Shown here piece after piece: positions 1 through 6,277 of a stretch of 6,277 nucleotides of DNA. Source of the DNA: a bacterium (GTDB lineage Bacteria; Myxococcota_A; Bradymonadia; UBA7976; UBA1532). The first letter of the stretch is position 1. Each line of letters opens with the position of its first letter. The translations under genes were made by a program, and so were the position numbers. Under the pieces are notes generated by a model. The model saw nothing but the letters and a program-made list of their open reading frames with translations. It was not told the DNA's origin and did not search any database. Location of the stretch: contig JAUHVS010000369.1 of assembly GCA_030424955.1 (NCBI GenBank), forward strand, positions 1 to 6,277, read 5' to 3'.

Positions 1-1
1 C

Positions 2-20
2 CTCCCCCGCAGCGCGGGAG
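2..20. repeat. GC-rich hairpin at the window edge
   Basis: CCCGC (6-10) pairs with GCGGG (14-18) around an AGC loop. CTC (2-4) can extend the stem with GAG (18-20) if bases are bulged. No T-tract follows on either strand, so this is at best a weak terminator candidate for yceI or for a gene beyond the edge. A second small inverted repeat, GGCCC (75-79) with GGGCC (84-88), lies just after the yceI stop. The rest of 1-94 shows no gene. Confidence 0.25.
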
Positions 21-94
21 CCCCCGTTCGGCGGAGGCGGGGCGGGCGGGTGGGCGAGCACCGGGCGGGGATCAGGCCCGGGCGGGCCGCTGCC

Positions 95-664
95 TCAGGG
101 CTTCTTCGCGATGCCTTCGATCGACAGCATCACGTCGACGTCGTTGCCCAGCCCGTCCGGCATGAAGTTGATGCCAAAGGCACGGCGGTCGAGCTTGAAG
201 TTGGCGGTGAAGCCCACGCGGGTGTTGCCCCAGGGATCCACGCCGGCGCCCGTCTTGGTGACCGTGGTCGTGAAGGGCTGGGTCACGCCCTTGATCCCGA
301 TCTCGCCGGTGACCTCGTAGGTGTTGTCGCCGGTCTTCTTGGCCGACTTCGAGGTGAAGGTGAGCTTCCCGTGCTGCTTCACGTTGAAGAAGTCGGGGCT
401 CTTGAGGTGGTCGTCGCGCTTCTTGTTGCCGGTGAAGATGCTGTTGGCGTCGATCTCGATGGTGAAGCTCGGGGCTGCGCCCTCGGCCCACGTCATCTGG
501 CCGTCCACCTTCACGAACTGGCCGTAGGTGGGGGCGATGCCCAGGTGCATGATCTTGAACACCGCGAAGGCGTGGGCGCCGTCGACGGCGTAGGCCTCGG
601 CCTGAGCGGCGCCGGCGAAGAGGAAGCTGGTGGTGAGCAGGGTGGCGAGCAGTCGCTTGATCAT
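95..664 (-). CDS. yceI: YceI family periplasmic polyisoprenoid-binding-like protein
   Basis: Predicted secreted lipocalin-like beta-barrel protein of the YceI family, 189 aa, the usual family length. Residues 1-22 form a Sec signal peptide: a basic start (MIKR), a hydrophobic core LLATLLTTSFLFAG and an AQA cleavage motif before E23. The mature part opens with YAVDGAHAFAVFKIMHLG (25-42), the family's Y-x-x-D-x-x-H start. It then carries NKKRDDHLKSPDFF (80-93) and a C-terminal FGINFMPDGLGNDVDV stretch (163-178), both typical of YceI. The ATG at 664 is preceded by a GGAG Shine-Dalgarno (671-674) six bases upstream. Some family members bind isoprenoid lipids such as prenyl diphosphates in the barrel, but the ligand here is unknown. 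It lies downstream of the menaquinone cluster on the same strand behind a 195-nt gap, so it probably has its own promoter. Family assignment is secure; physiological role is not. Confidence 0.93.
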   Translation of the reverse strand: MIKRLLATLLTTSFLFAGAAQAEAYAVDGAHAFAVFKIMHLGIAPTYGQFVKVDGQMTWAEGAAPSFTIEIDANSIFTGNKKRDDHLKSPDFFNVKQHGKLTFTSKSAKKTGDNTYEVTGEIGIKGVTQPFTTTVTKTGAGVDPWGNTRVGFTANFKLDRRAFGINFMPDGLGNDVDVMLSIEGIAKKP

Positions 665-682
665 CGAGGTCTCCAGGGGTGT

Positions 683-715
683 GCCCGGCTTCGGGCGTGG
701 CGGACGCTGGCGTCC
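683..715 (-). promoter_or_regulatory. Paired small inverted repeats in the yceI leader
   Basis: Two inverted repeats lie just upstream of the yceI Shine-Dalgarno. The first is a perfect dyad, GGACGC (702-707) with GCGTCC (710-715). The second is GCCCG (683-687) with CGGGC (692-696), with a four-base loop. On yceI mRNA both would form 5-bp stems with 4-nt loops directly before the ribosome binding site at 671-674. They could be an operator dyad, a leader structure affecting translation, or chance in GC-rich DNA. No convincing sigma-70 promoter is visible beside them. Confidence 0.3.
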
Positions 716-746
716 AGTTGCCCCTTAGATACGAGCACCGGCCCAA

Positions 747-803
747 TGTTGCGACACAGAGGTCGGGCAACAGACCGTTCGCACCGGCGAATCAATGTTC
801 GCC
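747..803. repeat. Inverted and direct repeat cluster in the ubiE-yceI gap
   Basis: This stretch is less GC-rich than its surroundings. TGTTGC (747-752) is inverted as GCAACA (767-772). GTTCGC occurs twice in the same orientation (777-782 and 797-802), 20 bp apart, with the inverted copy GGCGAA (786-791) between them. The middle copy can pair with either neighbour: TTCGC/GCGAA with a 4-nt loop (778-791), or GGCGAA/TTCGCC with a 6-nt loop (786-803). The 20-bp spacing is about two helical turns, which suits a protein-binding site upstream of yceI. No T-tract follows, so it is not a clear terminator for ubiE. Confidence 0.35.
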
Positions 804-862
804 ACTGCATACAAATCGCGTGACTTGAGGTGGATTGGTGCCGTCAGGCGCCGGGGTGGGCC

Positions 863-1563
<701 letters not shown>

Positions 1564-1567
<4 letters not shown>

Positions 1568-2565
1568 GGGGCGTCTCCTGCGCAGGCGCGCACGGCCGCG
1601 GCGACGGCGGCCAGGCCGGCGTCGTCCAGGGCCTGGGGGCCGTCGCTGAGCGCGCCCCCCGGGTCGGGGTGGAACTCCACCATCACGCCCACCGCGCCAG
1701 CGGCGAGGGCGGCGGCGGCCAGGGGCACGATCAGGTCGCGGCGGCCGGTGGCGTGGCTGGGGTCGACGATCACCGGCTGGCCCAGGCTGTGGGCGAGCAG
1801 GGCGACGGCGCCCAGGTCGAGCAGGTTGCGGGTGCTGGCGTCGAAGCCCTTCACGCCCCGCTCGCAGAACACGACCCCGGCGGCGCCGGCGTCCAGCAGG
1901 TACTCGCCCGCCAGCAGCCACTCCTCGACGGTGGCGGCCATGGCGCGCTTGAGCAGCACGGGCTTGCCGGCCCGGCCGGCGGCCTTCAGCAGCGCGAAGT
2001 TCTGCATGTTCCGCGAGCCGATCTGCAGCACGTCGGCGGCGTGGGCCACGGGCGCGACGCCGTCCTCGCTCAGCACCTCGGTCACCACGCCCAGCCCGTG
2101 GGCGTCGGCGGCCTCGCGCAGCCAGCCCAGGGCGGGGGCGCCGTGGCCCTGGAAGCTGTAGGGCGAGGAGCGCGGCTTGTAGGCGCCGCCCCGCAGCAGG
2201 GTGGCGCCGTGGGCGGCGGCGGTGGCGGCGGCGGCGTGCGCGGTGGCCAGGCTCTCGACGCTGCATGGCCCGGCGATGAGCAGCGGCGCGGCGCCCAGGG
2301 CTGGCCCGGCGGGCCGCGGGCCAAAGGGCACGGCGCGCCCGGCCTGGCCATCGACCTTGGGGTGGATCGGGCCGCTCTGCAGCACGGCGGCGACCCCGGG
2401 CACACCGCGGATGAGGTCCAGCGCGACGGGCGGCGAGGGCGGATCGACGCTGAAGCCCCGCTGCGGGCCATCGCTCAGCGGCGTGACCCACAGCCCCAGC
2501 GCCTTGAGGGCGCGGGCGGCCGGGCCCGGATCGGCCCCGGGGGCCAGGGTGATGAGGGTGGTCAT
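1564..2565 (-). CDS. aroF: 3-deoxy-7-phosphoheptulonate (DAHP) synthase, type I-beta
   Basis: Condenses phosphoenolpyruvate and erythrose 4-phosphate to DAHP, the entry to the shikimate pathway and thus to chorismate, the precursor of menaquinone. It has 333 aa, close to the stand-alone Thermotoga-type enzyme. Residues 1 to about 70 resemble the short ferredoxin-like N-terminal domain that mediates aromatic amino acid feedback in such enzymes; the match is loose and regulation is unproven. The barrel follows: AGPCSVES (98-105), RGGAYKPRSSPYSFQG (125-140), IGSRNMQNF (182-190), KPVLLKR (201-207), CERG (234-237), DPSHATGRRDL (268-278) and VEFHPDP (296-302). The four metal ligands expected for the family are present: Cys101, His271, Glu297 and Asp308. 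No chorismate mutase domain is attached. The start is set by the GGAGG (2571-2575) that follows directly from the upstream gene's stop. It overlaps ubiE by 4 nt. Placement inside a menaquinone cluster suggests a DAHP synthase dedicated to quinone supply, which is an inference. Confidence 0.95.
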
Positions 2566-2578
2566 CGGCGCCTCCTCA
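2566..2578 (-). promoter_or_regulatory. Shine-Dalgarno of aroF fused to the preceding stop codon
   Basis: On the minus strand the prenyl synthase stop TGA runs straight into GGAGG, then five bases and the aroF ATG. A ribosome terminating on the upstream gene would sit on the aroF Shine-Dalgarno, which suggests coupled re-initiation and fixes the aroF start. Confidence 0.7.
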
Positions 2579-3655
2579 GCGGGCTCGGGCCAGGATGGTG
2601 TCGATGACCGTGCTCAGGGCGTCGCGGGCGGCGCCGGCGGGGAGCTCGGCCAGCAGGGCGCGGGCGGCGTCGGTGCGGGCGGCGGCCTCGGCGCGGGTGT
2701 CGGCCAGGGCGCCGCAGTCGCGCACCTCGCGCACCAGCCGCACGGCGGCGAGGTCATCCACCTCACCGGCCGCCGCGGCGAAGGCGGCGAGGCGCTCGCG
2801 CAGGCCGGGCACCCGCTCGCTGGCGAGGATGAGCGGCCAGGTCAGCTTGCCCTCGCGCAGGTCCGCGTAGGCCGACTTGCCCGTCACGGCGGGATCGCCC
2901 TCGAGGTCGATGACGTCGTCGACGAGCTGGAAGGCCGCGCCCAGGCCGTCGCCGATGCGCCCCAGCCGATCGAGGTCCTGGTCGCTCAGCTCGGCCAGCG
3001 CCCCGCCCGCCTGGAGGGCCCAGCGGAACAGCACGGCGGTCTTGCCCGCGATGACCTGCAGGTAGGCCGCGCGGTCGCCGTCGAACCGGCCCCGGCGCTC
3101 GAGCTGCTGCGCCTCGGCCTCGACCATGCGCGCGATGACGTCCACCAGGGCGTGCTGCACCGCCAGGGGCGCGCTGCGCACCCGGCGCAGGGCGTCCACG
3201 AGCAGGTGATCGCCGCCGAGCACGCTGGCCGCGTTGCCGTACACCATGCGCGCCGAGGGGGCCCCGCGGCGCTCCTCGCCCAGGTCCAGCACGTCGTCGT
3301 GCAGCAGGGTGGCGGCGTGCACGAGCTCGACGGCGGCGGCGCAGTCGAGCACGGCCTGATCGGCGCCGCGGCCCCCGAGCCGGGCGGCCAGCAGCACGCA
3401 GATCGGCCGCGCCCGCTTGCCGGGCCGGGCCACGAGGTAGCGCCCGGCGGCCCAGGCCACGTCGGCGCCGTGCTGGCCCACGTCGGCGAGCAGGCCCTCC
3501 AGGGCTTGCAGATCCTCGGCGAGCAGGGCACGCAGCGACAGCAGCCGGGTCGCGAGGTCGTCCAGCCCCTGTCGGCGCGACGCGGCGGCCAGGGCCGGCA
3601 TCACCCCGGCGGTCGCCGCCCCGTGGGACAGCGGCGTAGCGATGGGATCGCGCAT
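2576..3655 (-). CDS. Long-chain all-trans polyprenyl diphosphate synthase
   Basis: Trans-isoprenyl diphosphate synthase of the IspB/HepT type. It extends an allylic diphosphate with isopentenyl diphosphate to make the quinone side chain. It has 359 aa; the N-terminal 30 or so residues are variable and alanine-rich. Motifs in order are GKRARP (79-84), the first Asp-rich motif in LLHDDVLD (117-124; D120, D121, D124), the R-R-G of EERRG (127-131), GNAASVLGGDHLL (140-152), GKTAVLF (204-210), the second Asp-rich motif DDVID (246-250), and TGKSAYADLREGK (258-270). The residue five before the first Asp-rich motif is Ala115, with Thr116 next. That lack of a bulky aromatic suits a long (about C35 or longer) product, but exact length cannot be read from sequence. 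The ATG at 3655 is chosen because GGAGGAGG lies six bases upstream; a 20-residue in-frame extension to 3715 has no such support and would run through the menI start region. It lies one base after the menE stop. Confidence 0.93.
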   Translation of the reverse strand: MRDPIATPLSHGAATAGVMPALAAASRRQGLDDLATRLLSLRALLAEDLQALEGLLADVGQHGADVAWAAGRYLVARPGKRARPICVLLAARLGGRGADQAVLDCAAAVELVHAATLLHDDVLDLGEERRGAPSARMVYGNAASVLGGDHLLVDALRRVRSAPLAVQHALVDVIARMVEAEAQQLERRGRFDGDRAAYLQVIAGKTAVLFRWALQAGGALAELSDQDLDRLGRIGDGLGAAFQLVDDVIDLEGDPAVTGKSAYADLREGKLTWPLILASERVPGLRERLAAFAAAAGEVDDLAAVRLVREVRDCGALADTRAEAAARTDAARALLAELPAGAARDALSTVIDTILARAR

Positions 3656-3692
3656 GTCAGGCCTCCTCCAGGGAGCCAGAAAGGGTCGTCTC
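3656..3692. promoter_or_regulatory. Compact head-to-head start region with two opposed Shine-Dalgarno sites
   Basis: Only 37 bases separate the divergent start codons of the prenyl synthase (minus, 3655) and menI (plus, 3693). The minus strand carries GGAGGAGG (3662-3669), six bases before its ATG; the plus strand carries AAGGG (3681-3685), seven bases before its ATG. The menE stop (3657-3659) also falls here. There is little room for a full promoter, so the prenyl synthase gene is probably read from upstream of menC, and any menI promoter likely lies partly within the prenyl synthase 5' coding region. No clear promoter is visible. Confidence 0.6.
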
Positions 3693-5513
3693 ATGGCCTT
3701 CGAGCACCCCCTCACCGCCCGCTTCCACGAAGCGGATCCGGTCGGGGTCGTCTTCTTCGCGCGCTACTTCGAGTACGCGCACGTGGCCTTCGAGGAGCTG
3801 ATGGGCGCCGCCTTCGAGGGGGGCGACGCGGTGTTCGAGGGGCGCGACTTCGGCCTGCCCCTGGTGCACGCCGCCGCCGACTACCGGCGGCCCGTGCGGC
3901 GCGGCGACCGGCTGACGGTCCGCACCCGCATCGAGGCCTGGAGCGAGCGGTCGGTGACCTTCGCCCACCAGATCACCGGCGCCGACGATCCGGCCGACCT
4001 GCGCACCACCGTTCGGCTCAAGCACGCCTTCGTCGCCCTGCCGGCCTTCAAGCCCACGCCCCGGCCCGCGGCCTTCGTCGAGGCCATGGTGCGCCTGGGC
4101 GTCGCCCCCGACGAGGGCGAGTAGCCGCCGCCGGCTGAGCTTGCCCAGGGCCCCGCGGGGCAGCGCCGACACCCACACGAAGCGGTCGGGCACCTTGTAG
4201 CCCGTCAGCCGGTCGGCGCAGTGGGCGCGCAGGGCGGCGGCGTCGGGGCGCGCGCTGGCCTCGCCGGCCTCGCCGGGGGTGGCGGCCACCAGCACGGCGA
4301 CCGGCCGGTGGCCCCACTGGGCGTCGGCCACGCCCACCACGCCGGCGTCGGCGACGGCGGGGTGCGTCAGCAGCGCCTGCTCGATCTCGGCGGGGGACAG
4401 GTTCACGCCGCCGCTCACGATGACGTCGTCGCGGCGGCCCCCCACCTGCACCCGCCCCTCGGCGTCGATGTGCCCGTGATCGTTGGTGATGAGGTCGCCG
4501 CCGACCACCGGCCCGCGCACCACCAGCGCGCCGTCGTCGCGGGCCTCGACCCGCGCGAAGGGCAGCGGGGGCCCGCTCCCGCCGTCGGCGCTGAGGTCGC
4601 CCGGCAGCCGGGTGCTGATCTGGCTGGCGGCCTCGGTCATGCCCCAGGTGATGGCGAGGGGCAGGCCCAGCGCCCGCGCCCGGTCGAGCAGGGGCGCTGG
4701 CGTGGCCGCGCCCCCCAGCAGGATGGCGCGCACGGCCGGCGGCAGCGGCGCCTCGGGGCGGGCGTCGAGCACGGCGCTCAGCAGGCTGGGCGACAGCGAC
4801 ACCAGGGTGATCTCGCCGCTGTCGAGGCGGGCCGCGATGCGCGTGAGGTCGACGGCCGGGTGCAGCTCCACCGTGGTGGCGTAGAGCGCGCAGCGCAGCA
4901 GGATCGACAGCCCGCCGATGTGGTGCAGCGGCAGGCAGGCCAGCCAGCGATCGTCGAGGTGGTGGCCCAGGCGCACGGCGCTGCCAAAGGCGCTGAACAC
5001 CAACTGGCTGGTGGTCAGGCGCATGGGCCGCGGGCGGCGCGACGTACCCGACGTGAGGATGATCAGCCGCACCTCGTCGAGGGGCCACGGGCGCTCGGGG
5101 GCGGGCGCCGCGCCCAGCCCGGGGGTCAGCAGCCGCGCGGCGCCGGTGGTGGCCAGGGCGGCGCGCTGGGTGGCCTGCAGCCGGCCGGGCTCGGGGGCGC
5201 TGACGAACTGGGGCGCGATGGCCCGCAGGGCGGCCCGGAGCTCGGCGTCGGTGGCCCGGGGGTTGAGGGGCGCGACCACGGCGCCCACCTGCCACAGCGC
5301 GTGCAGCTCCACGACGAAGCTGGGGCGCGCCTCGCCGGCGAGGGCCACGACGCTGCCGGGGCCAACCCCTTGATCCAACAGGGAATGTGCGCGCCGGGCG
5401 GCCCGGCTCGCGAGCTCGGCCCAGGTCCACGTGGTGCCCTCGGGGGTCACCAGGGCGGGGTGGCCGGGCCGGGCGAGGGCGGCCGACAGGTGGGGCAGGG
5501 GCAGGGCGGTCAT
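3657..5513 (-). CDS. menE: o-Succinylbenzoate-CoA ligase MenE with antisense-encoded C-terminal tail
   Basis: ANL-superfamily acyl-CoA synthetase that adenylates o-succinylbenzoate and transfers it to CoA. MenE-like features are LPLHHIGGLSILLRC (194-208), WGMTEAASQIST (290-301), TNDHGHIDAEGR (343-354) with Asp345, GRRDDVIVSGGVNLSPAEIE (359-378), and the catalytic lysine Lys458 in GALGKLSRRRL. The phosphate-binding loop is unusual: TSGTSRRPRPMRL (154-166) instead of the common TSGTTGKPKGV form. The ATG at 5513 overlaps the menC stop (ATGA), with a G-rich GAGG upstream. The conserved domain ends near residue 470, a normal MenE length, but there is no stop there. The frame continues to 3657, giving 618 aa. 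Residues 464-607 are exactly antisense, codon against codon, to menI. That tail is rich in G, E, V and H, resembles no domain I recognise, and may be an unstructured passenger. The TGA lies one base before the prenyl synthase ATG. The enzyme call is strong; the functional status of the tail is open. Confidence 0.9.
   Translation of the reverse strand: MTALPLPHLSAALARPGHPALVTPEGTTWTWAELASRAARRAHSLLDQGVGPGSVVALAGEARPSFVVELHALWQVGAVVAPLNPRATDAELRAALRAIAPQFVSAPEPGRLQATQRAALATTGAARLLTPGLGAAPAPERPWPLDEVRLIILTSGTSRRPRPMRLTTSQLVFSAFGSAVRLGHHLDDRWLACLPLHHIGGLSILLRCALYATTVELHPAVDLTRIAARLDSGEITLVSLSPSLLSAVLDARPEAPLPPAVRAILLGGAATPAPLLDRARALGLPLAITWGMTEAASQISTRLPGDLSADGGSGPPLPFARVEARDDGALVVRGPVVGGDLITNDHGHIDAEGRVQVGGRRDDVIVSGGVNLSPAEIEQALLTHPAVADAGVVGVADAQWGHRPVAVLVAATPGEAGEASARPDAAALRAHCADRLTGYKVPDRFVWVSALPRGALGKLSRRRLLALVGGDAQAHHGLDEGRGPGRGLEGRQGDEGVLEPNGGAQVGRIVGAGDLVGEGHRPLAPGLDAGADRQPVAAPHGPPVVGGGVHQGQAEVAPLEHRVAPLEGGAHQLLEGHVRVLEVAREEDDPDRIRFVEAGGEGVLEGHETTLSGSLEEA
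3693..4124 (+). CDS. menI: Hotdog-fold thioesterase, probable DHNA-CoA thioesterase MenI
   Basis: Acyl-CoA thioesterase of the 4-hydroxybenzoyl-CoA thioesterase/YbgC hotdog family, 143 aa, full length. The catalytic region is FHEADPVGVVFFARYFEYAH (11-30): Asp15 takes the position of the family's active-site aspartate, and the D-x-x-G-V-V-F-F-A-R-Y-F pattern is characteristic. DYRRPVRRGDRLTVRTRI (63-80) is the usual second-strand motif. In this setting the likely substrate is 1,4-dihydroxy-2-naphthoyl-CoA, giving the DHNA that MenA prenylates, as for cyanobacterial and plant DHNA-CoA thioesterases. Another acyl-CoA substrate cannot be excluded. The ATG at 3693 has AAGGG seven bases upstream; the earlier in-frame ATG at 3642 lacks a ribosome site and would overlap the prenyl synthase start. 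It is the only plus-strand gene, inverted within the minus-strand cluster and wholly antisense to the menE reading frame. It has no TTA, CTA or TCA sense codons, which is why the opposite frame stays open. Confidence 0.88.
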   Translation: MAFEHPLTARFHEADPVGVVFFARYFEYAHVAFEELMGAAFEGGDAVFEGRDFGLPLVHAAADYRRPVRRGDRLTVRTRIEAWSERSVTFAHQITGADDPADLRTTVRLKHAFVALPAFKPTPRPAAFVEAMVRLGVAPDEGE

Positions 5514-6277
5514 GCGGGCCCCCCCTCGACGCCCGGGCGGGCGTGATCCAGGGCGATCCAGCCGGCCTCGTCGGCGCTGGGGCCGGGCCTGCCCGGGGTC
5601 GCCGGGCCCCCCGCCAGGCCGGCGGAGACGGGGCCGTCGGCGGCCAGGGCGCAGGCGACGTGCACCGCGGCCCAGCGCTCCAGCGCCGAGCCCAGGGCGT
5701 GGGTGACGCAGATCCGCACGCCGGCGGCCCGGGCGGCGCGCCCCAGCGCCACGGTGGCCCGAGGGCCGCCCAGGAACATGGGCTTCAGCACCACCACGTC
5801 CACGGCGTCGGCGGCCAGCAGGGCCTGGAGCTGGGCCGCGTCGCCCACCGACTCGTCGGCGCCCACCGGGGCGATCTGGCGCAGCGCGCGCCACACCGCG
5901 GCCGGGGTGTCGCGGGGCACCGGCTGCTCCACCCACTCGGGGGCGAAGGCGGCCAGGGCGGCGAGCGCGCGCTCGGCCTCGGCGGGCGTCCACGCGCCGT
6001 TGGCGTCCAGCCGCAGGGCGGCGTGCGGGCGGGCGGCGCGCACGGCGCGCACCTGGGCCACGTCGTCGGCCAGGGGCCCCGCGCCCACCTTGAGCTTGAG
6101 GGGCGCGGCCGACGCCCTGGCCGCCAGGGCGCTGGCGTCGGTCACCAGGGTGTGGGTGAACACGCCGTCGGTGGCCCGCGGGTGCAGCCAGCGCCCCAGG
6201 CTCAGCCCAGCGGCCTGCGCCTGCAAGCCCGCCAGCGCCAGGGCGATCCCGGCGGCGACCGCCCCCTGCCCGGGCGC
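5510..6277 (-). CDS. menC: o-Succinylbenzoate synthase MenC (5' end beyond window)
   Basis: Enolase-superfamily enzyme that dehydrates SHCHC to o-succinylbenzoate in menaquinone synthesis. The visible 255 residues include the C-terminal barrel, and the frame is open to the window edge, so the N-terminal capping domain and start lie outside. The TTG at 6226 is internal, because the conserved A-x-x-LALAGLQAQAAGLSLG helix spans it. Numbering from the window edge, the acid-base lysines are Lys61 and Lys63 (LKLKVG), and the Mg2+ ligands are Asp91 (RLDANGAW), Glu117 (WVEQPVP) and Asp141 (GADESVGD). The second catalytic lysine is Lys165 (VVVLKPMFLGG). THALGSALERWAAVHVACAL (192-211) is the usual late-barrel segment. 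All catalytic positions are intact. The superfamily also holds dipeptide epimerases and N-acylamino acid racemases, but direct 4-nt coupling to menE makes MenC the best call. The cluster promoter must lie further upstream, outside the window. Confidence 0.9.
   Translation of the reverse strand, partial: APGQGAVAAGIALALAGLQAQAAGLSLGRWLHPRATDGVFTHTLVTDASALAARASAAPLKLKVGAGPLADDVAQVRAVRAARPHAALRLDANGAWTPAEAERALAALAAFAPEWVEQPVPRDTPAAVWRALRQIAPVGADESVGDAAQLQALLAADAVDVVVLKPMFLGGPRATVALGRAARAAGVRICVTHALGSALERWAAVHVACALAADGPVSAGLAGGPATPGRPGPSADEAGWIALDHARPGVEGGPA

Noticed and set aside
837..852. Hairpin GGTGCC/GGCGCC just after the ubiE stop as an operon terminator
   Set aside because: On the minus strand the stem has a C-A mismatch and no U-tract follows, so an intrinsic terminator is not supported.
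2211..2240. GGC/GGT triplet repeat as a functional repeat
   Set aside because: It encodes an alanine-rich helix segment of the DAHP synthase and is explained by GC-rich codon choice.
3656..3715. 20-residue N-terminal extension of the prenyl synthase, starting at 3715
   Set aside because: The ATG at 3655 has a strong GGAGGAGG at the right distance. The extension would be read from the menI start region and has no ribosome site that I can see.
2201..4138. Plus-strand open frame of 645 codons opposite the prenyl synthase and in another frame of menI
   Set aside because: No recognisable motif and a repetitive Gly/Arg/Ala composition. The real genes in this stretch, the prenyl synthase and menI, use other frames with clear family motifs.
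4221..5546. Plus-strand open frame of 441 codons opposite menE
   Set aside because: Composition is Gly/Gln/His-rich and featureless. The minus-strand frame carries all ANL-family motifs.
5514..5993. N-terminal extension of menE up to 5993
   Set aside because: It lies inside menC in a different frame and is Arg/Gly-rich with no homology. The ATG at 5513, overlapping the menC stop, is the sensible start.
6224..6226. TTG as the start codon of menC
   Set aside because: The frame stays open to the window edge, and the upstream residues continue a typical enolase-superfamily helix, so the gene is cut by the window.

Overview
This window is very GC-rich. Almost every third codon position is G or C, so open frames on the wrong strand are common. 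It looks like chromosomal DNA from a high-GC, quinone-respiring bacterium. A Sec-exported YceI protein and the classical o-succinylbenzoate menaquinone pathway suggest a Gram-negative lineage, possibly myxobacterial or deltaproteobacterial. That placement is an inference; no marker in the window fixes it.

Read in the minus direction (right to left), the window is a tightly packed menaquinone gene cluster: menC (o-succinylbenzoate synthase, 5' end beyond the window) - menE (o-succinylbenzoate-CoA ligase) - a long-chain polyprenyl diphosphate synthase - a type I-beta DAHP synthase (aroF-like) - ubiE/menG (demethylmenaquinone methyltransferase). The junctions look translationally coupled: ATGA overlaps at menC/menE and aroF/ubiE, TGAcATG at menE/prenyl synthase, and a 10-nt gap holding a Shine-Dalgarno sequence at prenyl synthase/aroF. 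The cluster covers naphthoquinone ring building (MenC, MenE), the side chain (polyprenyl synthase), the final methylation (UbiE/MenG) and the first committed step toward chorismate (DAHP synthase). menF, menD, menB and menA are not in the window.

The oddest feature is on the plus strand at 3693-4124. A hotdog-fold thioesterase, very likely the DHNA-CoA thioesterase MenI, lies inverted inside this operon between menE and the prenyl synthase gene. The menE frame has no stop after its conserved domain. It reads through the whole of menI in antisense and ends one base before the prenyl synthase start codon. menI is therefore fully contained, antisense, within the menE reading frame and presumably within the operon transcript. 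This resembles the 'noncontiguous operon' arrangement, here with a gene of the same pathway on the opposite strand.

At the left end, past a 195-nt gap rich in small inverted repeats, lies yceI (minus strand). It encodes a secreted lipocalin-like protein of a family known to bind polyisoprenoids. Its position beside prenyl-chain and quinone genes may be functional. The last 94 bases hold no gene, only a short GC-rich hairpin.
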